Of a stretch of DNA of 41,343 nt, positions 8,288 through 16,722 are shown in pieces (the first letter of the stretch is position 1; every line of letters starts with the position of its first letter). Origin of the DNA: JBPOFM01 sp038259855 (GTDB lineage Bacteria > Bacteroidota > Bacteroidia > Flavobacteriales > Flavobacteriaceae). The notes below the pieces were generated by a model. The model made no database searches and was not told where the DNA came from. It was given only the letters and a program-made list of their open reading frames with translations. Made by a program: the position numbers and the translations under genes. Location: contig JBBSOJ010000001.1 of the NCBI GenBank assembly GCA_038259855.1, forward strand, positions 1-41,343. Direction: 5' to 3'.

Positions 8288-9679
8288 TTAATTTTTAAAA
8301 AGATTAAATTTAGAATGAAACAGTTCATGTTTCAATTGCAATTTTCCTACAACAGCAATGATTGCTATTCCCATTAACGCAAGTCCCAAAATCTTGAAAT
8401 CGTTGATCAAATAGATGATGGAGCAAATGAATAATAGAATAGGCATCATAAAAAACCCAATCGAACCTTTGGTGATGGTTAAGGTTTTATTGGTTCTTAC
8501 AAAAGGTTTCTCGGAGTTTTTGAAATAACTTAACCAGTAAAACGATCCAATTTCAATAGTTCCAATATGAACCAAAAGAGCCTTCAACGTTATATGAGCT
8601 TGGTGTTTGGACGTTATTGAAAACAGAAACAATTGTACAGCCAAATGTGTTGTTATTGATATTATTATCAAGATATAAAGTATTGAATGGTTATGTGTGT
8701 CGAATAATAACAGAGGTACAGAAGCAAAAGTCAATACAATTGGAATGGCCAATAAATTAATCCACGCTGAAAGCATAGTAAATACGCGAAGTTTTTGATG
8801 AAAATTAATCCCGCCTTTCCCAAAACTTAACATTAAGGTTTGAAAATTTCCAAATATCCAACGTTTAAATTGCTTATTATAATCGTCAATAGTGGTTGGC
8901 ATTACACCCAAACCGATACTCTTGTTGCAATAGCCGATTTTTAGATTTCTGCTCAATAATTCCAGTCCAAAATGGGCATCCTCTGTAATCGTGGTCGTTG
9001 GCCAGCATAAATTGTTGTCGAATACCTCTCTTTTTATCAGCGTAAGGGTTCCTGTGGGAAGACCATATTTTTCGCCATTCATTGCAGAAAGATAGCATTC
9101 AAAATAATGTTTGTAATTAACCTGTAAGCCTTCGGTATTCTCACAAATATTTCGATAGTCCTGTGGAAATTGCAGCAAATCAACCTGTCTGTCAATCAAG
9201 GTGCCTATAGCAATATTCAAAGCATCTACATTTAGCTGATAATCGGAATCAATAGTAAAAATATAATCAGCAGACCCGGATGTTTTTTCGAGTGCCGCGT
9301 TCAACGCTCCTGCCTTATAACCTTCAATTGTATTAAAATGAAAGAATTTATAATTTGGAATTGTTCTCGAATAATCCATGATAGGTTTCCATGAATCGAC
9401 GTTGGTAGTGTTGTTGGAAATTATGACAACCTCAAAATTTTTATAATTGAGATTACTTATAGATTTCAAGGTCTCCAGAACCATTTTTGGTGGTTCATTA
9501 CAAATTGCCAAATGAATACTTACAAAGGGTTCGTTCTCATCTAAAATGCTATGAGAAACGACTGATGTTCGTTTTATAAAGTAAACTCTCAAAGTGCCAA
9601 GACATAAAATTCCGACAAAATTTAGGCATAGCAAAGCAATAAAGAAAAGTGTTATATAATGGACAATCATAGCTATCAA
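8288..9679 (-). CDS. Membrane glycosyltransferase family 2, cellulose synthase/NodC-like
   Basis: A 463-residue integral membrane transferase, first gene of the operon. One N-terminal helix (about 5-30) is followed by a cytoplasmic GT-A domain and about four C-terminal helices. The processive-synthase signature is complete: DSD at 144-146, TED at 232-234 and the QxxRW box QFKRW at 270-274. The donor-side LQFPQDYRN motif resembles related beta-glycan synthases. Members build beta-linked polymers or oligomers (cellulose, chitin oligosaccharide, glucomannan) or add single sugars to lipids. With the NodS-like domain nearby, a chitin-oligosaccharide-like product is attractive but unproven. A Bacteroidota -7 box lies upstream at 9716-9723. 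Confidence 0.88.
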   Translation of the reverse strand: MIAMIVHYITLFFIALLCLNFVGILCLGTLRVYFIKRTSVVSHSILDENEPFVSIHLAICNEPPKMVLETLKSISNLNYKNFEVVIISNNTTNVDSWKPIMDYSRTIPNYKFFHFNTIEGYKAGALNAALEKTSGSADYIFTIDSDYQLNVDALNIAIGTLIDRQVDLLQFPQDYRNICENTEGLQVNYKHYFECYLSAMNGEKYGLPTGTLTLIKREVFDNNLCWPTTTITEDAHFGLELLSRNLKIGYCNKSIGLGVMPTTIDDYNKQFKRWIFGNFQTLMLSFGKGGINFHQKLRVFTMLSAWINLLAIPIVLTFASVPLLLFDTHNHSILYILIIISITTHLAVQLFLFSITSKHQAHITLKALLVHIGTIEIGSFYWLSYFKNSEKPFVRTNKTLTITKGSIGFFMMPILLFICSIIYLINDFKILGLALMGIAIIAVVGKLQLKHELFHSKFNLFKN

Positions 9680-9715
9680 ATATGATAACGGTTTTAAAAA
9701 TTAACCGTTGTGTTG

Positions 9716-9723
9716 CAAAACTA
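9716..9723 (-). promoter_or_regulatory. Candidate -7 promoter box of the glycosyltransferase operon
   Basis: On the minus strand the sequence is TAGTTTTG, matching the Bacteroidota -7 consensus TAnnTTTG, 37 bases before the ATG at 9679. The -33 element is weak, so this is a tentative call. Confidence 0.4.
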
Positions 9724-9762
9724 AATTGTAAACTGTTTTGTAATTGACACTATGAAAATATA

Positions 9763-9790
9763 AAGTAGCACTAAAAAAAGTTGCACTAAA
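9763..9790 (+). repeat. Tandem 13-base motif in the katE/operon divergent region
   Basis: AAGTAGCACTAAA (9763-9775) and AAGTTGCACTAAA (9778-9790) are direct copies with one mismatch, 15 bases apart, in the 287-base region between the divergent glycosyltransferase operon and the catalase gene. The spacing and place fit a regulator site, but no known consensus is recognised. Confidence 0.35.
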
Positions 9791-9966
9791 TAAAATTTTG
9801 AATCATTTCAAATTTTTTGTGATATGACATGGACCGCTAACCAATGTTATTTAGTTGTTTTCTTTTATAACGCTCGATTTTTTTTTTTTACTGTTAATTT
9901 TTATTGAGAAAAAAACGGAATTTACATCCGATTAAAATTTCAATATAAATTCAAAAAATAAACTCC

Positions 9967-12105
9967 ATGAGCAACAAGAAAGCTGCCGATACCGATTCTA
10001 AAAAAATACAAGATTTAGAAAGTAACTTTAAGGATGGTAAAAACAAGACCATGACTACCAATCAAGGATTAAAAGTAAATGACACTAATAATTCGTTAAA
10101 ATCTGGCGAGCGTGGTTCGACCTTGCTGGAGGATTTCTTACTTCGTGAAAAAATAACGCACTTCGACCATGAGCGCATCCCAGAAAGAATTGTGCACGCA
10201 AGAGGAAGTGGTGCTCATGGAATATTCGAGTTGTATGAAAGTATTGAAGAGTATAGCAAGGCAGGAATATTTACCGATGTTTCACGAAAAACCCCTGTTT
10301 TTGTCCGATTTTCGACCGTTGCGGGTTCAAAAGGGTCTACGGATTTGGCGCGCGATGTTCGTGGGTTTGCCGTAAAGTTTTACACAGAGGAAGGCACTTG
10401 GGATTTAGTGGGTAACAATATGCCTATTTTCTTTATTCAGGATGCGATGAAATTTCCAGATTTAATACATGCTGTTAAACCAGAACCGAATAAGGCAATT
10501 CCACAAGCCGCTTCTGCCCATGATACGTTTTATGATTTCATATCTAGAACCACCGAAACGATGCATAATCAAATTTGGTTGATGAGCGACCGCGCAATTC
10601 CACGAAGTTTGAGAATGATGGAAGGATTTGGAATTCATACATTTCGGCTTATTAATAAGGAAGGAATTTCACATTTTGTTAAATTCCATTGGAAACCATT
10701 ACTTGGTGTACATTCCGTAACGTGGGATGAGGCAGTTAAGATTAGTGGTGCTGATTCAGATTTTCATCGTCGTGATTTGTGGGACGCTATTGATGCTGGA
10801 CAATTTCCAGAATGGGAGTTGGGTATTCAAGTTGTTGCAGAGGAAGACGAGCATAAATTTGATTTCGACCTTTTGGACCCAACCAAGTTAATTCCTGAAG
10901 ACATGGTCCCCGTGAAAATCATAGGTAAAATGACCTTGAACCGAAACCCTGAAAACTTCTTTGCGGAAACCGAGCAAGTGGCGTTTCTGCCTGGACATAT
11001 TGTTCCTGGCATTGATTTTACTAATGATCCCTTATTACAAGGTCGTTTATTTTCCTATCGTGATACGCAATTGTCACGTTTGGGAAGTCCTAATTTCCAT
11101 CAAATACCTATCAATAGGCCAATTGCGCCAGTTCATAATAACCAACGCGATGGTCATATGCAAATGGACATACCAAAAGGTCAGACCGCCTATTTTCCTA
11201 ATAGTTTGAGTGGTGGTTGTCCACACCTTGCCAAAATGGCTCAAGGTGGTTTTACATCTTATGAAGAACGTATCGATGCAAAAAAAATAAGAACACGGAG
11301 CGAGAGCTTTAGTGACCATTTTTCGCAGCCGGCATTGTTCTATCGTAGTCTTGCGGATTGGGAACAACACCATGTTGCGGAAGCTTACACGTTTGAGTTG
11401 GGTAAGTGCAATCATGATGAAATTAAAAAACGAATGCTTTATATCCTTAATCAGATTGATGTAGATCTAGCAAAGAAAGTCGCTAAAAACCTTGGTTTGA
11501 AGGTGCCGAAAACTATAGACGAACCATTAAATCAAGCAATTGGAGCAGATGCAGATGTCGAAAAATTCCAACCACCCAAAAAGAAAAATTATTTGGACAA
11601 AGATCCAGCATTGAGTCAGGCAAATACAAAGTTTGAATCTATTGCAACCCGACAGGTAGCTGTTTTAGTGGGTGATGGTTTTTCAATGAAAGATTTTAAA
11701 GCAATGACCAATGCCTTGAAAAAAGAAAAGGCTATGATAAAGATAATTGCACCACATGGCGGCATGGTCACATGCGATAACGGAATGGAGCATAAAGTGG
11801 ATGCCGCTATTGCAACTACTGAAAGTGTGTTATATGATGCCGTATATATCCCTGGAGGAGCCAAATCCATTGAAGCGCTTAAGAGCGAAAAGAAATTTAT
11901 AAAATTCGTGAATGAAGCTTTTAAACATTGTAAAGCTATTGCTGCCGACCATGAAGGCGATGAGTTGATTAAGGAAACGTTTGTTTCCCAATTTAGAAAT
12001 GATGAGGCTATTTTTATAAATAAAAATCCTTCCCAATTTATCAAGGCAATATCAAAACACAGGAATTGGGATCGGATGGCAAATGCTGAAAAAATTCCTG
12101 TATAA
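9967..12105 (+). CDS. katE: Large-subunit monofunctional catalase (HPII type)
   Basis: A 712-residue heme catalase that dismutates hydrogen peroxide in the cytoplasm. The catalytic His is in ERIVHARG (H77), the distal Asn in VGNNMPIFF (about N150) and the proximal heme Tyr in LFSYRDTQLSR (Y364). Residues about 595-700 form the extra C-terminal DJ-1/PfpI-like domain of clade 2 catalases (RQVAVLVGDGFS, YIPGGAKS). Its nucleophile-elbow position reads AADHEG rather than Cys, as expected for the non-catalytic HPII domain. The length is normal for the class. It is monocistronic, with a strong terminator at 12189-12230, and diverges from the glycosyltransferase operon. It is the clearest stress-defence gene of the island. 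Confidence 0.97.
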   Translation: MSNKKAADTDSKKIQDLESNFKDGKNKTMTTNQGLKVNDTNNSLKSGERGSTLLEDFLLREKITHFDHERIPERIVHARGSGAHGIFELYESIEEYSKAGIFTDVSRKTPVFVRFSTVAGSKGSTDLARDVRGFAVKFYTEEGTWDLVGNNMPIFFIQDAMKFPDLIHAVKPEPNKAIPQAASAHDTFYDFISRTTETMHNQIWLMSDRAIPRSLRMMEGFGIHTFRLINKEGISHFVKFHWKPLLGVHSVTWDEAVKISGADSDFHRRDLWDAIDAGQFPEWELGIQVVAEEDEHKFDFDLLDPTKLIPEDMVPVKIIGKMTLNRNPENFFAETEQVAFLPGHIVPGIDFTNDPLLQGRLFSYRDTQLSRLGSPNFHQIPINRPIAPVHNNQRDGHMQMDIPKGQTAYFPNSLSGGCPHLAKMAQGGFTSYEERIDAKKIRTRSESFSDHFSQPALFYRSLADWEQHHVAEAYTFELGKCNHDEIKKRMLYILNQIDVDLAKKVAKNLGLKVPKTIDEPLNQAIGADADVEKFQPPKKKNYLDKDPALSQANTKFESIATRQVAVLVGDGFSMKDFKAMTNALKKEKAMIKIIAPHGGMVTCDNGMEHKVDAAIATTESVLYDAVYIPGGAKSIEALKSEKKFIKFVNEAFKHCKAIAADHEGDELIKETFVSQFRNDEAIFINKNPSQFIKAISKHRNWDRMANAEKIPV

Positions 12106-12188
12106 TATGATTTGATTTTGTCATAAAGTTATAATGTGAAAGTCATATGCGATTGAAATAAAATCGTTTTAGAGAATTTGTAAATTTC

Positions 12189-12230
12189 AAAACCAATAAT
12201 CAGGTAACCCTATTTGATTATTGGTTTTTT
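12189..12230 (+). terminator. Rho-independent terminator after katE
   Basis: AAAACCAATAATCA (12189-12202) pairs with TGATTATTGGTTTT (12215-12228) and is followed by a T run. Confidence 0.85.
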
Positions 12231-12349
12231 GTTGTTCGCCTATTTTTTATGGAGCAAAGATTTTATTTTTTAGAGCTCAATATCTCGTGATTGATATTAT
12301 ATATTATTGATACACAAATAACAATCAATATTAATTAAAAACTTAATTT

Positions 12350-13396
12350 ATGCATGTAATCAACACCAACTTAAAAACGGTTCGAGAAAGATTTTCACGA
12401 ATTTCATGGGGTGGCGTTTTTGCTGGCGCCCTGACAGCAATCGTCATTTCATTCTTATTACATCTTTTAGGATTGGGACTTGGACTGAATACCATAGATC
12501 CAATGACAGATAACCAACCCTTTGATGGTCTCGGAACAGGAACATTAATATGGTGGATTTTATCCAACTTATCTGCCTTATTTGTAGGAGGGCTAATTGC
12601 AGCTCGCTCTGCTGGATTGCCAAGTAATGCTGATGGCGGAATACATGGTTTTCTTGCTTGGGGACTTTATCTCCTTATCTCGGTCTATTTGGTCGTTAGT
12701 TTCGCAGGAACTATTTTTTCTGGAGTTGGTTCTTTGGTGTCCTCCGCTTTTGGCGGTTCTGATGCTAAAGAGGTCGTAGTCAATCTCAAAAATGCCCAAA
12801 AAATGTCGCAAAAAGACTCTGATTTCACTTTTGGAAGTATTAAAGATGAAATGTTTCAGATTATTGAATCTGCAGAACGTTATAATGTTCTTCCCAGCGA
12901 TAGCAAAGAAGAAGTGAAAGAGGCGATGAACACAACCCAAAGTGAAACTTCCAAATTGGTAAAGCAGTTGGATTTGAAAGATAAAGTTTCAGAATTTATC
13001 AATGATGTATCCGTTGATTTAGACGACGATGGCGATTTGAAAATAATGGTTGAAGGAAATAAAGACTATCTGAATAAGGAAGAAATCAAGGATTATTTAG
13101 CGAATAATACAGAATTGTCAGAATCTGAAATTGAAGGTGTCATTACTAAATGGGACAGAAAGATAGAAAAAACAGTTAAGAAGATTGAAAACACCTATGC
13201 AGAAGCTAAACAAGATGCCGTCCAAGCAAGTGAAAAGATATCAGACGGTTTGGGTAAGGCTAGTGTTTATCTGTTTATCATATTGCTTTTAGGTGCACTC
13301 GCCGCTTTTGGTGGAGGTGCGATAGGTGCGCCATTATTGACGGTCAATGAAGAGCATGACCAAAATTTAATTAACGATAACGAAACTAATTATTAA
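12350..13396 (+). CDS. Membrane protein with a long soluble central domain (YrzE/PhnA-like type)
   Basis: A 348-residue protein with three helices at the N-terminus (about 20-45, 65-85, 98-125), a charged, mostly helical middle (about 135-300) and a final glycine-rich helix (about 305-330). The start RISWGGVFAGALTAI is characteristic of a widespread family of uncharacterised membrane proteins often found near stress genes in environmental bacteria. The middle part may be a coiled coil on the cytoplasmic or periplasmic side. It is 23 bases upstream of the YqaE-like gene, so the two are likely one transcript that ends at 13595-13626. Function unknown. Confidence 0.8.
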   Translation: MHVINTNLKTVRERFSRISWGGVFAGALTAIVISFLLHLLGLGLGLNTIDPMTDNQPFDGLGTGTLIWWILSNLSALFVGGLIAARSAGLPSNADGGIHGFLAWGLYLLISVYLVVSFAGTIFSGVGSLVSSAFGGSDAKEVVVNLKNAQKMSQKDSDFTFGSIKDEMFQIIESAERYNVLPSDSKEEVKEAMNTTQSETSKLVKQLDLKDKVSEFINDVSVDLDDDGDLKIMVEGNKDYLNKEEIKDYLANNTELSESEIEGVITKWDRKIEKTVKKIENTYAEAKQDAVQASEKISDGLGKASVYLFIILLLGALAAFGGGAIGAPLLTVNEEHDQNLINDNETNY

Positions 13397-13419
13397 AACT
13401 TAAAACTAAAACTAAAACT

Positions 13420-13572
13420 ATGTCATTATTAACAATCATATTGAGCATTTTATTACCACCCGTTGCAGTATTCATGAAGCGCGGGCTAGGAGGAGCATTT
13501 TTTCTAAACATACTACTTACTTTAATAGGATGGATACCAGGAGTCATCCATGCTTTAATCGTAAATGATTAG
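13420..13572 (+). CDS. YqaE/Pmp3 family small membrane peptide
   Basis: A 50-residue hydrophobic protein with two helices and the Pmp3/YqaE family hallmarks: LLPPVAVFMKRG in the first half and LTLIGWIPGVIHALIV in the second. Family members are small proteolipids of the cytoplasmic membrane induced by salt, cold or desiccation in plants, yeast and bacteria. The sequence is complete and normal in length. It follows the membrane protein gene closely and precedes a terminator. A role in membrane-potential stress is inferred from the family. Confidence 0.93.
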   Translation: MSLLTIILSILLPPVAVFMKRGLGGAFFLNILLTLIGWIPGVIHALIVND

Positions 13573-13594
13573 AACACTAACTTGAAAATTCCAC

Positions 13595-13626
13595 AAAGCA
13601 TGGCAATGGATACCATGCTTTTTTTC
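13595..13626 (+). terminator. Rho-independent terminator after the YqaE-like gene
   Basis: AAAGCATGG (13595-13603) pairs with CCATGCTTT (13613-13621), followed by TTTTT. Confidence 0.85.
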
Positions 13627-13808
13627 TTGTTAGGATAATTGATTATTGACACACTTCGAGAATTATTGGAAAATTTATTCTCATGTGCTTTTTGCGAATT
13701 AATATATAATGTATCTCAAAAATTTTTACGGCTCCTAATTTTATTTTTTGAACACTTATTTGAAGATGGTTGGTAGTATTTTTATATAAACATTTAAACA
13801 AAGAAAGT

Positions 13809-13934
13809 ATGAGCACGCAAGACAAAAAAAAAGACGCACAAAAAAAGGATGTTAAAAAAAGTGATGCTAAAAATAGTGACGTAAAAAAATCGCCATCAAG
13901 CAAAAAAACGGCAACACCAACTAAAAAGAAATAA
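13809..13934 (+). CDS. Tiny lysine-rich disordered protein (41 aa)
   Basis: An open frame of 41 codons with its own flanking signals: an AT-rich leader and a strong terminator 18 bases after the stop (13952-13992). The product starts MSTQDKKKDAQKKDVKK and consists almost only of Lys, Asp, Ser, Thr and Ala, with a repeated D-V/A-K-K/N-S pattern. It is predicted to be fully disordered and strongly basic. It resembles small hydrophilic stress peptides and nucleic-acid-binding tails, but no family is recognised. The same MST- start and composition recur in the 46-residue protein at 22369. Confidence 0.7.
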   Translation: MSTQDKKKDAQKKDVKKSDAKNSDVKKSPSSKKTATPTKKK

Positions 13935-13951
13935 ATTAGCTGGTTTTTGTG

Positions 13952-13992
13952 TAAAGCTCCCGTTGGCATTCTATTGTCTCTCGGGAGCTTTT
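13952..13992 (+). terminator. Rho-independent terminator after the Lys-rich peptide gene
   Basis: AAAGCTCCCG (13953-13962) pairs perfectly with CGGGAGCTTT (13982-13991), followed by T residues. A 19-base loop separates the arms. Confidence 0.8.
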
Positions 13993-14094
13993 ACCTTTGA
14001 TATTTTCTTAAGCAATAGTTAAAATTAGTAATCAATTTGTCAGGTTATAGTTTTAAATAAATTCCAAACTTTTTATTTCTAAATTTTTAAAAAA

Positions 14095-14658
14095 ATGATT
14101 ATGAATTTTATGTGTGTGGATTATTCCATTTTAGATGCCTTTGTTGACTTATTTGAAATTTCCAAAAAATCTTTTTTGTTAATACTACTTTCGAGTATAG
14201 CAATCTATAGCGTCATCATACTCTATACACGAATTTTCGGAAAACGCAGTTTTTCTAAAATGTCAAGTTTTGATTTTGCTATGACTGTTGCGGTTGGTTC
14301 TATCATCGCTACCACAGTTTTAACAGAATCCGTTAGTTTTTTGGAAGGTGCAACCTCATTAGTGATGGTTTACGGCTTGCAATTGCTTGCAGCCTATTTA
14401 AGACGTTATAAATGGTTTAAAAAAATTATAGATAACGAGCCTACGCTTTTAATGGATGGTCAGACTATCCTATGGGAAAATTTGAAAAAAGTAAGAGTAA
14501 CGGAAGGCGATTTGAGATCCAAGCTTCGGGAAGCCAATGTGGTCAATTTAAGTGAAATTAAAGCTGTTGTTTTTGAAACTACTGGAGATATGGTGGTACT
14601 TCACAAACAGAATGAAAAAACTATCGATGACTGGCTTCTAAAAGATGTCAATAGATAA
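14095..14658 (+). CDS. DUF421 (YetF-like) membrane protein, copy 1
   Basis: A 187-residue protein with three N-terminal helices (about 28-45, 62-80, 88-100) and a soluble C-terminal domain, the YetF/DUF421 architecture. Diagnostic strings are RIFGKRSFSKMSSFDFAMTVAVGS, abbreviated here as RIFGKRSFSKMSSFDFAM, and NEPTLLMDGQTI, then LREANVVNLSEIKAVVFETTG. The family is common in spore-formers and Bacteroidota and has no firmly known activity. A second member of the same family is at 26427-27011. It leads a possible operon with the YqcI/YcgG-like, DUF1989 and DJ-1 genes (gaps 23, -4 and 11 bases). Confidence 0.9.
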   Translation: MIMNFMCVDYSILDAFVDLFEISKKSFLLILLSSIAIYSVIILYTRIFGKRSFSKMSSFDFAMTVAVGSIIATTVLTESVSFLEGATSLVMVYGLQLLAAYLRRYKWFKKIIDNEPTLLMDGQTILWENLKKVRVTEGDLRSKLREANVVNLSEIKAVVFETTGDMVVLHKQNEKTIDDWLLKDVNR

Positions 14659-14681
14659 ATAAAAATTAGTTACGCTTAAAT

Positions 14682-15344
14682 ATGACATCACAAATGACTA
14701 TTGAAGAGGACTATCGCAATTTTATAATTGCAAAAAAACATCCATGTATTATGGCGAATACGGTTTTTGCAATGCACAATTACCATTTAAAAATCTATGA
14801 AAATCTAGATGATGTAACTAATATTGCATCAATTTTAAATGACATAGAACACTATCTTGAACAGTATGATTTTGATTCCAATGAGTTCGAATCACTTCTT
14901 TTTTGCTTTAAAAGTGATAATTTTGAAAACGAACTTGACTTTGAGAATAGCTTATGGCGTTTTTTACAAAATCTTCACGATGCTGATGATAAAGAATGGG
15001 ACAAGAATGTAAGTTCTGACCCTTGTGATAAAAATTTTAGTATGAGTATTAAGGGTAGGGCATTTTATACTGTCGGGCTTCATCCAAGGAGTTCAAGATT
15101 AGCAAGGCAAGCGCCCTATTGTACTGTAGTTTTTAATTTACATTGGCAATTTGAACGTCTGCGTGAAATGGGTACCTATCAAACAATTAAAACTCGCATC
15201 CGTCGAAGAGATAAAAAACTGCAAGGCTCTATCAATCCTGTACTTCGCGATTTTGGAAATGATAGCGAAACAAAACAATACAGTGGACGGCAGGTGGAAT
15301 CCGATTGGAAATGTCCGTTTCACACTAAAATAGAACATTTATGA
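14682..15344 (+). CDS. YqcI/YcgG family heme-dependent N-hydroxylase-like protein
   Basis: A 220-residue cytoplasmic protein of the YqcI/YcgG family, to which the guanidine N-hydroxylase GntA of guanitoxin synthesis belongs. Visible signatures are the CIMANTVF segment near residue 22, FYTVGLHPRSSRLARQAPY in the middle, and the C-terminal CPFH (211-214), with conserved His residues that could serve heme. Whether it hydroxylates an arginine derivative here is unknown. Its stop overlaps the next gene's start by four bases (ATGA), a strong coupling to the DUF1989 protein. As I recall, that pair is recurrent in other genomes. Confidence 0.85.
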   Translation: MTSQMTIEEDYRNFIIAKKHPCIMANTVFAMHNYHLKIYENLDDVTNIASILNDIEHYLEQYDFDSNEFESLLFCFKSDNFENELDFENSLWRFLQNLHDADDKEWDKNVSSDPCDKNFSMSIKGRAFYTVGLHPRSSRLARQAPYCTVVFNLHWQFERLREMGTYQTIKTRIRRRDKKLQGSINPVLRDFGNDSETKQYSGRQVESDWKCPFHTKIEHL

Positions 15345-15961
15345 AACCAATTCATATTATTCCGCCACAATCTGGCGCTGCTTTTAAGTTGAAAAAAGGC
15401 GATTTGTTATCGGTTATCGATCCACTAGGTCAACAGGTCAGTGATATGGTTCTTTTTAACTTGGAAGATTTAAAAGAAAAAATTTCATCTGGCAAAACTA
15501 TGGACTTTGAAGAGACAATCCTCTTAACTCAAGGAAACTTTCTATGGAGCAATCGGTCGAAAAAAATGATGAAAATCATTAAAGATTCAAACGGTAGAAA
15601 CGATTTCCTTTTGGCGCCATGCAGTCCTGAAACATTCCAAATAATGTACGACAATCCTACTTATCATCCGAGTTGCTTGGAAAATCTCAATCGAAATTTA
15701 ATGACTTACGGAATTGAAATTGATGACATTCCTACAGCATTTAATATTTTTATGAATGTGCGTTTTGCCAGAAATGGCAAGCTGAAGGTACTACCACCAA
15801 CTTCTCAACCTGGAGCTATGATACAATTTCGGGCGGAAATGGATTTACTGGTGGGTTTGACGTCGTGTTCAGCAGAAGATAGTAATGGTGGTAGTTTCAA
15901 ACCAATACATTACGTAATTACAGATGAAAATGGGCAACTAAATCCCAACGAATCAATTTAA
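15341..15961 (+). CDS. Urea-carboxylase-associated family protein (DUF1989)
   Basis: A 206-residue soluble protein of the DUF1989 family, whose best-known members are encoded beside urea/guanidine carboxylase. Recognisable elements are IPPQSGAAFKLKKGDLLSV, IDPLGQQVSDMV, the FLWSNRSKKMM segment, the Cys/His-rich YHPSCLENL and the terminal LLVGLTSCSAED. The family is thought to bind metal through such Cys and His residues. No urea or guanidine carboxylase is present here. Translational coupling to the N-hydroxylase-like gene argues for a joint step on an N-rich small molecule (inference). Confidence 0.88.
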   Translation: MKPIHIIPPQSGAAFKLKKGDLLSVIDPLGQQVSDMVLFNLEDLKEKISSGKTMDFEETILLTQGNFLWSNRSKKMMKIIKDSNGRNDFLLAPCSPETFQIMYDNPTYHPSCLENLNRNLMTYGIEIDDIPTAFNIFMNVRFARNGKLKVLPPTSQPGAMIQFRAEMDLLVGLTSCSAEDSNGGSFKPIHYVITDENGQLNPNESI

Positions 15962-15972
15962 ATATAATTAAG

Positions 15973-16659
15973 ATGAAAAGAATATTAATGGTTTTGACTT
16001 CCCATGAAGGGATGCTTCATACAGATAGTAAAACAGGATTGTGGATTGGAGAATTTACCGACCCCTATTATGAGTTCCGTGATGCGGAATACACGGTTAC
16101 ATTAGCGAGCCCTAAAGGTGGAAGTCCACCTATTGACTCCTTAAGCGAATTGACGGAACATATCACATCTTCAAACCGACGGTTTGTAGAAGATGATTTT
16201 GCCCAGCATGCCTTAAAACATACCTTAACGTTAGAAGCTGTTGAAGCTACTGATTTTGATGCTATATTCTATCCTGGCGGCCACGGTCCTATGTTCGATT
16301 TGGCATCTAACCAGCTTAGCGCTCAATTGATTCTTGATTTTATCAAACAAAATAAGCCTGTGGCGGCAGTATGTCATGGTCCTGCTGCTCTTATACAGGC
16401 AGCAAAAATGGATAGTTCTTTACTTTTGGGAAAAAAAATAACAGGTTTTTCAAATGCAGAGGAGGTTTTGGTGATGCGTAGTGATAATATTCCTTTCCAT
16501 TTGGAGGATAAGTTGACATGGTTAGGAGGGAAGTACGAAAAATCCTTAATTCCGTTTACTTCTCATGTGGTAAAAGATGGGTTGTTGATAACCGGACAGA
16601 ATCCACTATCCGCATCTCCTACAGCTAAGGCATTGATTAAGCATTTAGAGCGGAGCTAA
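15973..16659 (+). CDS. DJ-1/PfpI family protein, Hsp31-like (type 1 glutamine amidotransferase fold)
   Basis: A 228-residue protein of the Hsp31/glyoxalase III-like branch of the DJ-1 superfamily. The nucleophile Cys is in AAVCHGPAAL (C134) with the adjacent His, and the partner Glu is in WIGEF (E27). The insert PKGGSPPIDSLS is typical of this branch. Relatives detoxify methylglyoxal or act as stress chaperones/deglycases; the exact activity is debated for the family. It follows the DUF1989 gene by 11 bases. It keeps the catalytic Cys, unlike the DJ-1-like domain of the catalase at 9967. Confidence 0.92.
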   Translation: MKRILMVLTSHEGMLHTDSKTGLWIGEFTDPYYEFRDAEYTVTLASPKGGSPPIDSLSELTEHITSSNRRFVEDDFAQHALKHTLTLEAVEATDFDAIFYPGGHGPMFDLASNQLSAQLILDFIKQNKPVAAVCHGPAALIQAAKMDSSLLLGKKITGFSNAEEVLVMRSDNIPFHLEDKLTWLGGKYEKSLIPFTSHVVKDGLLITGQNPLSASPTAKALIKHLERS

Positions 16660-16722
16660 TTTTAACTGATTCTCAATTTTTTTTGGGAAAATGGCACAGT
16701 ATAACTAATTAGAAGTATTCGT

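Noticed and set aside
11616..12044. 142-codon minus-strand frame inside katE
   Set aside because: Lies entirely within the well-conserved catalase reading frame.
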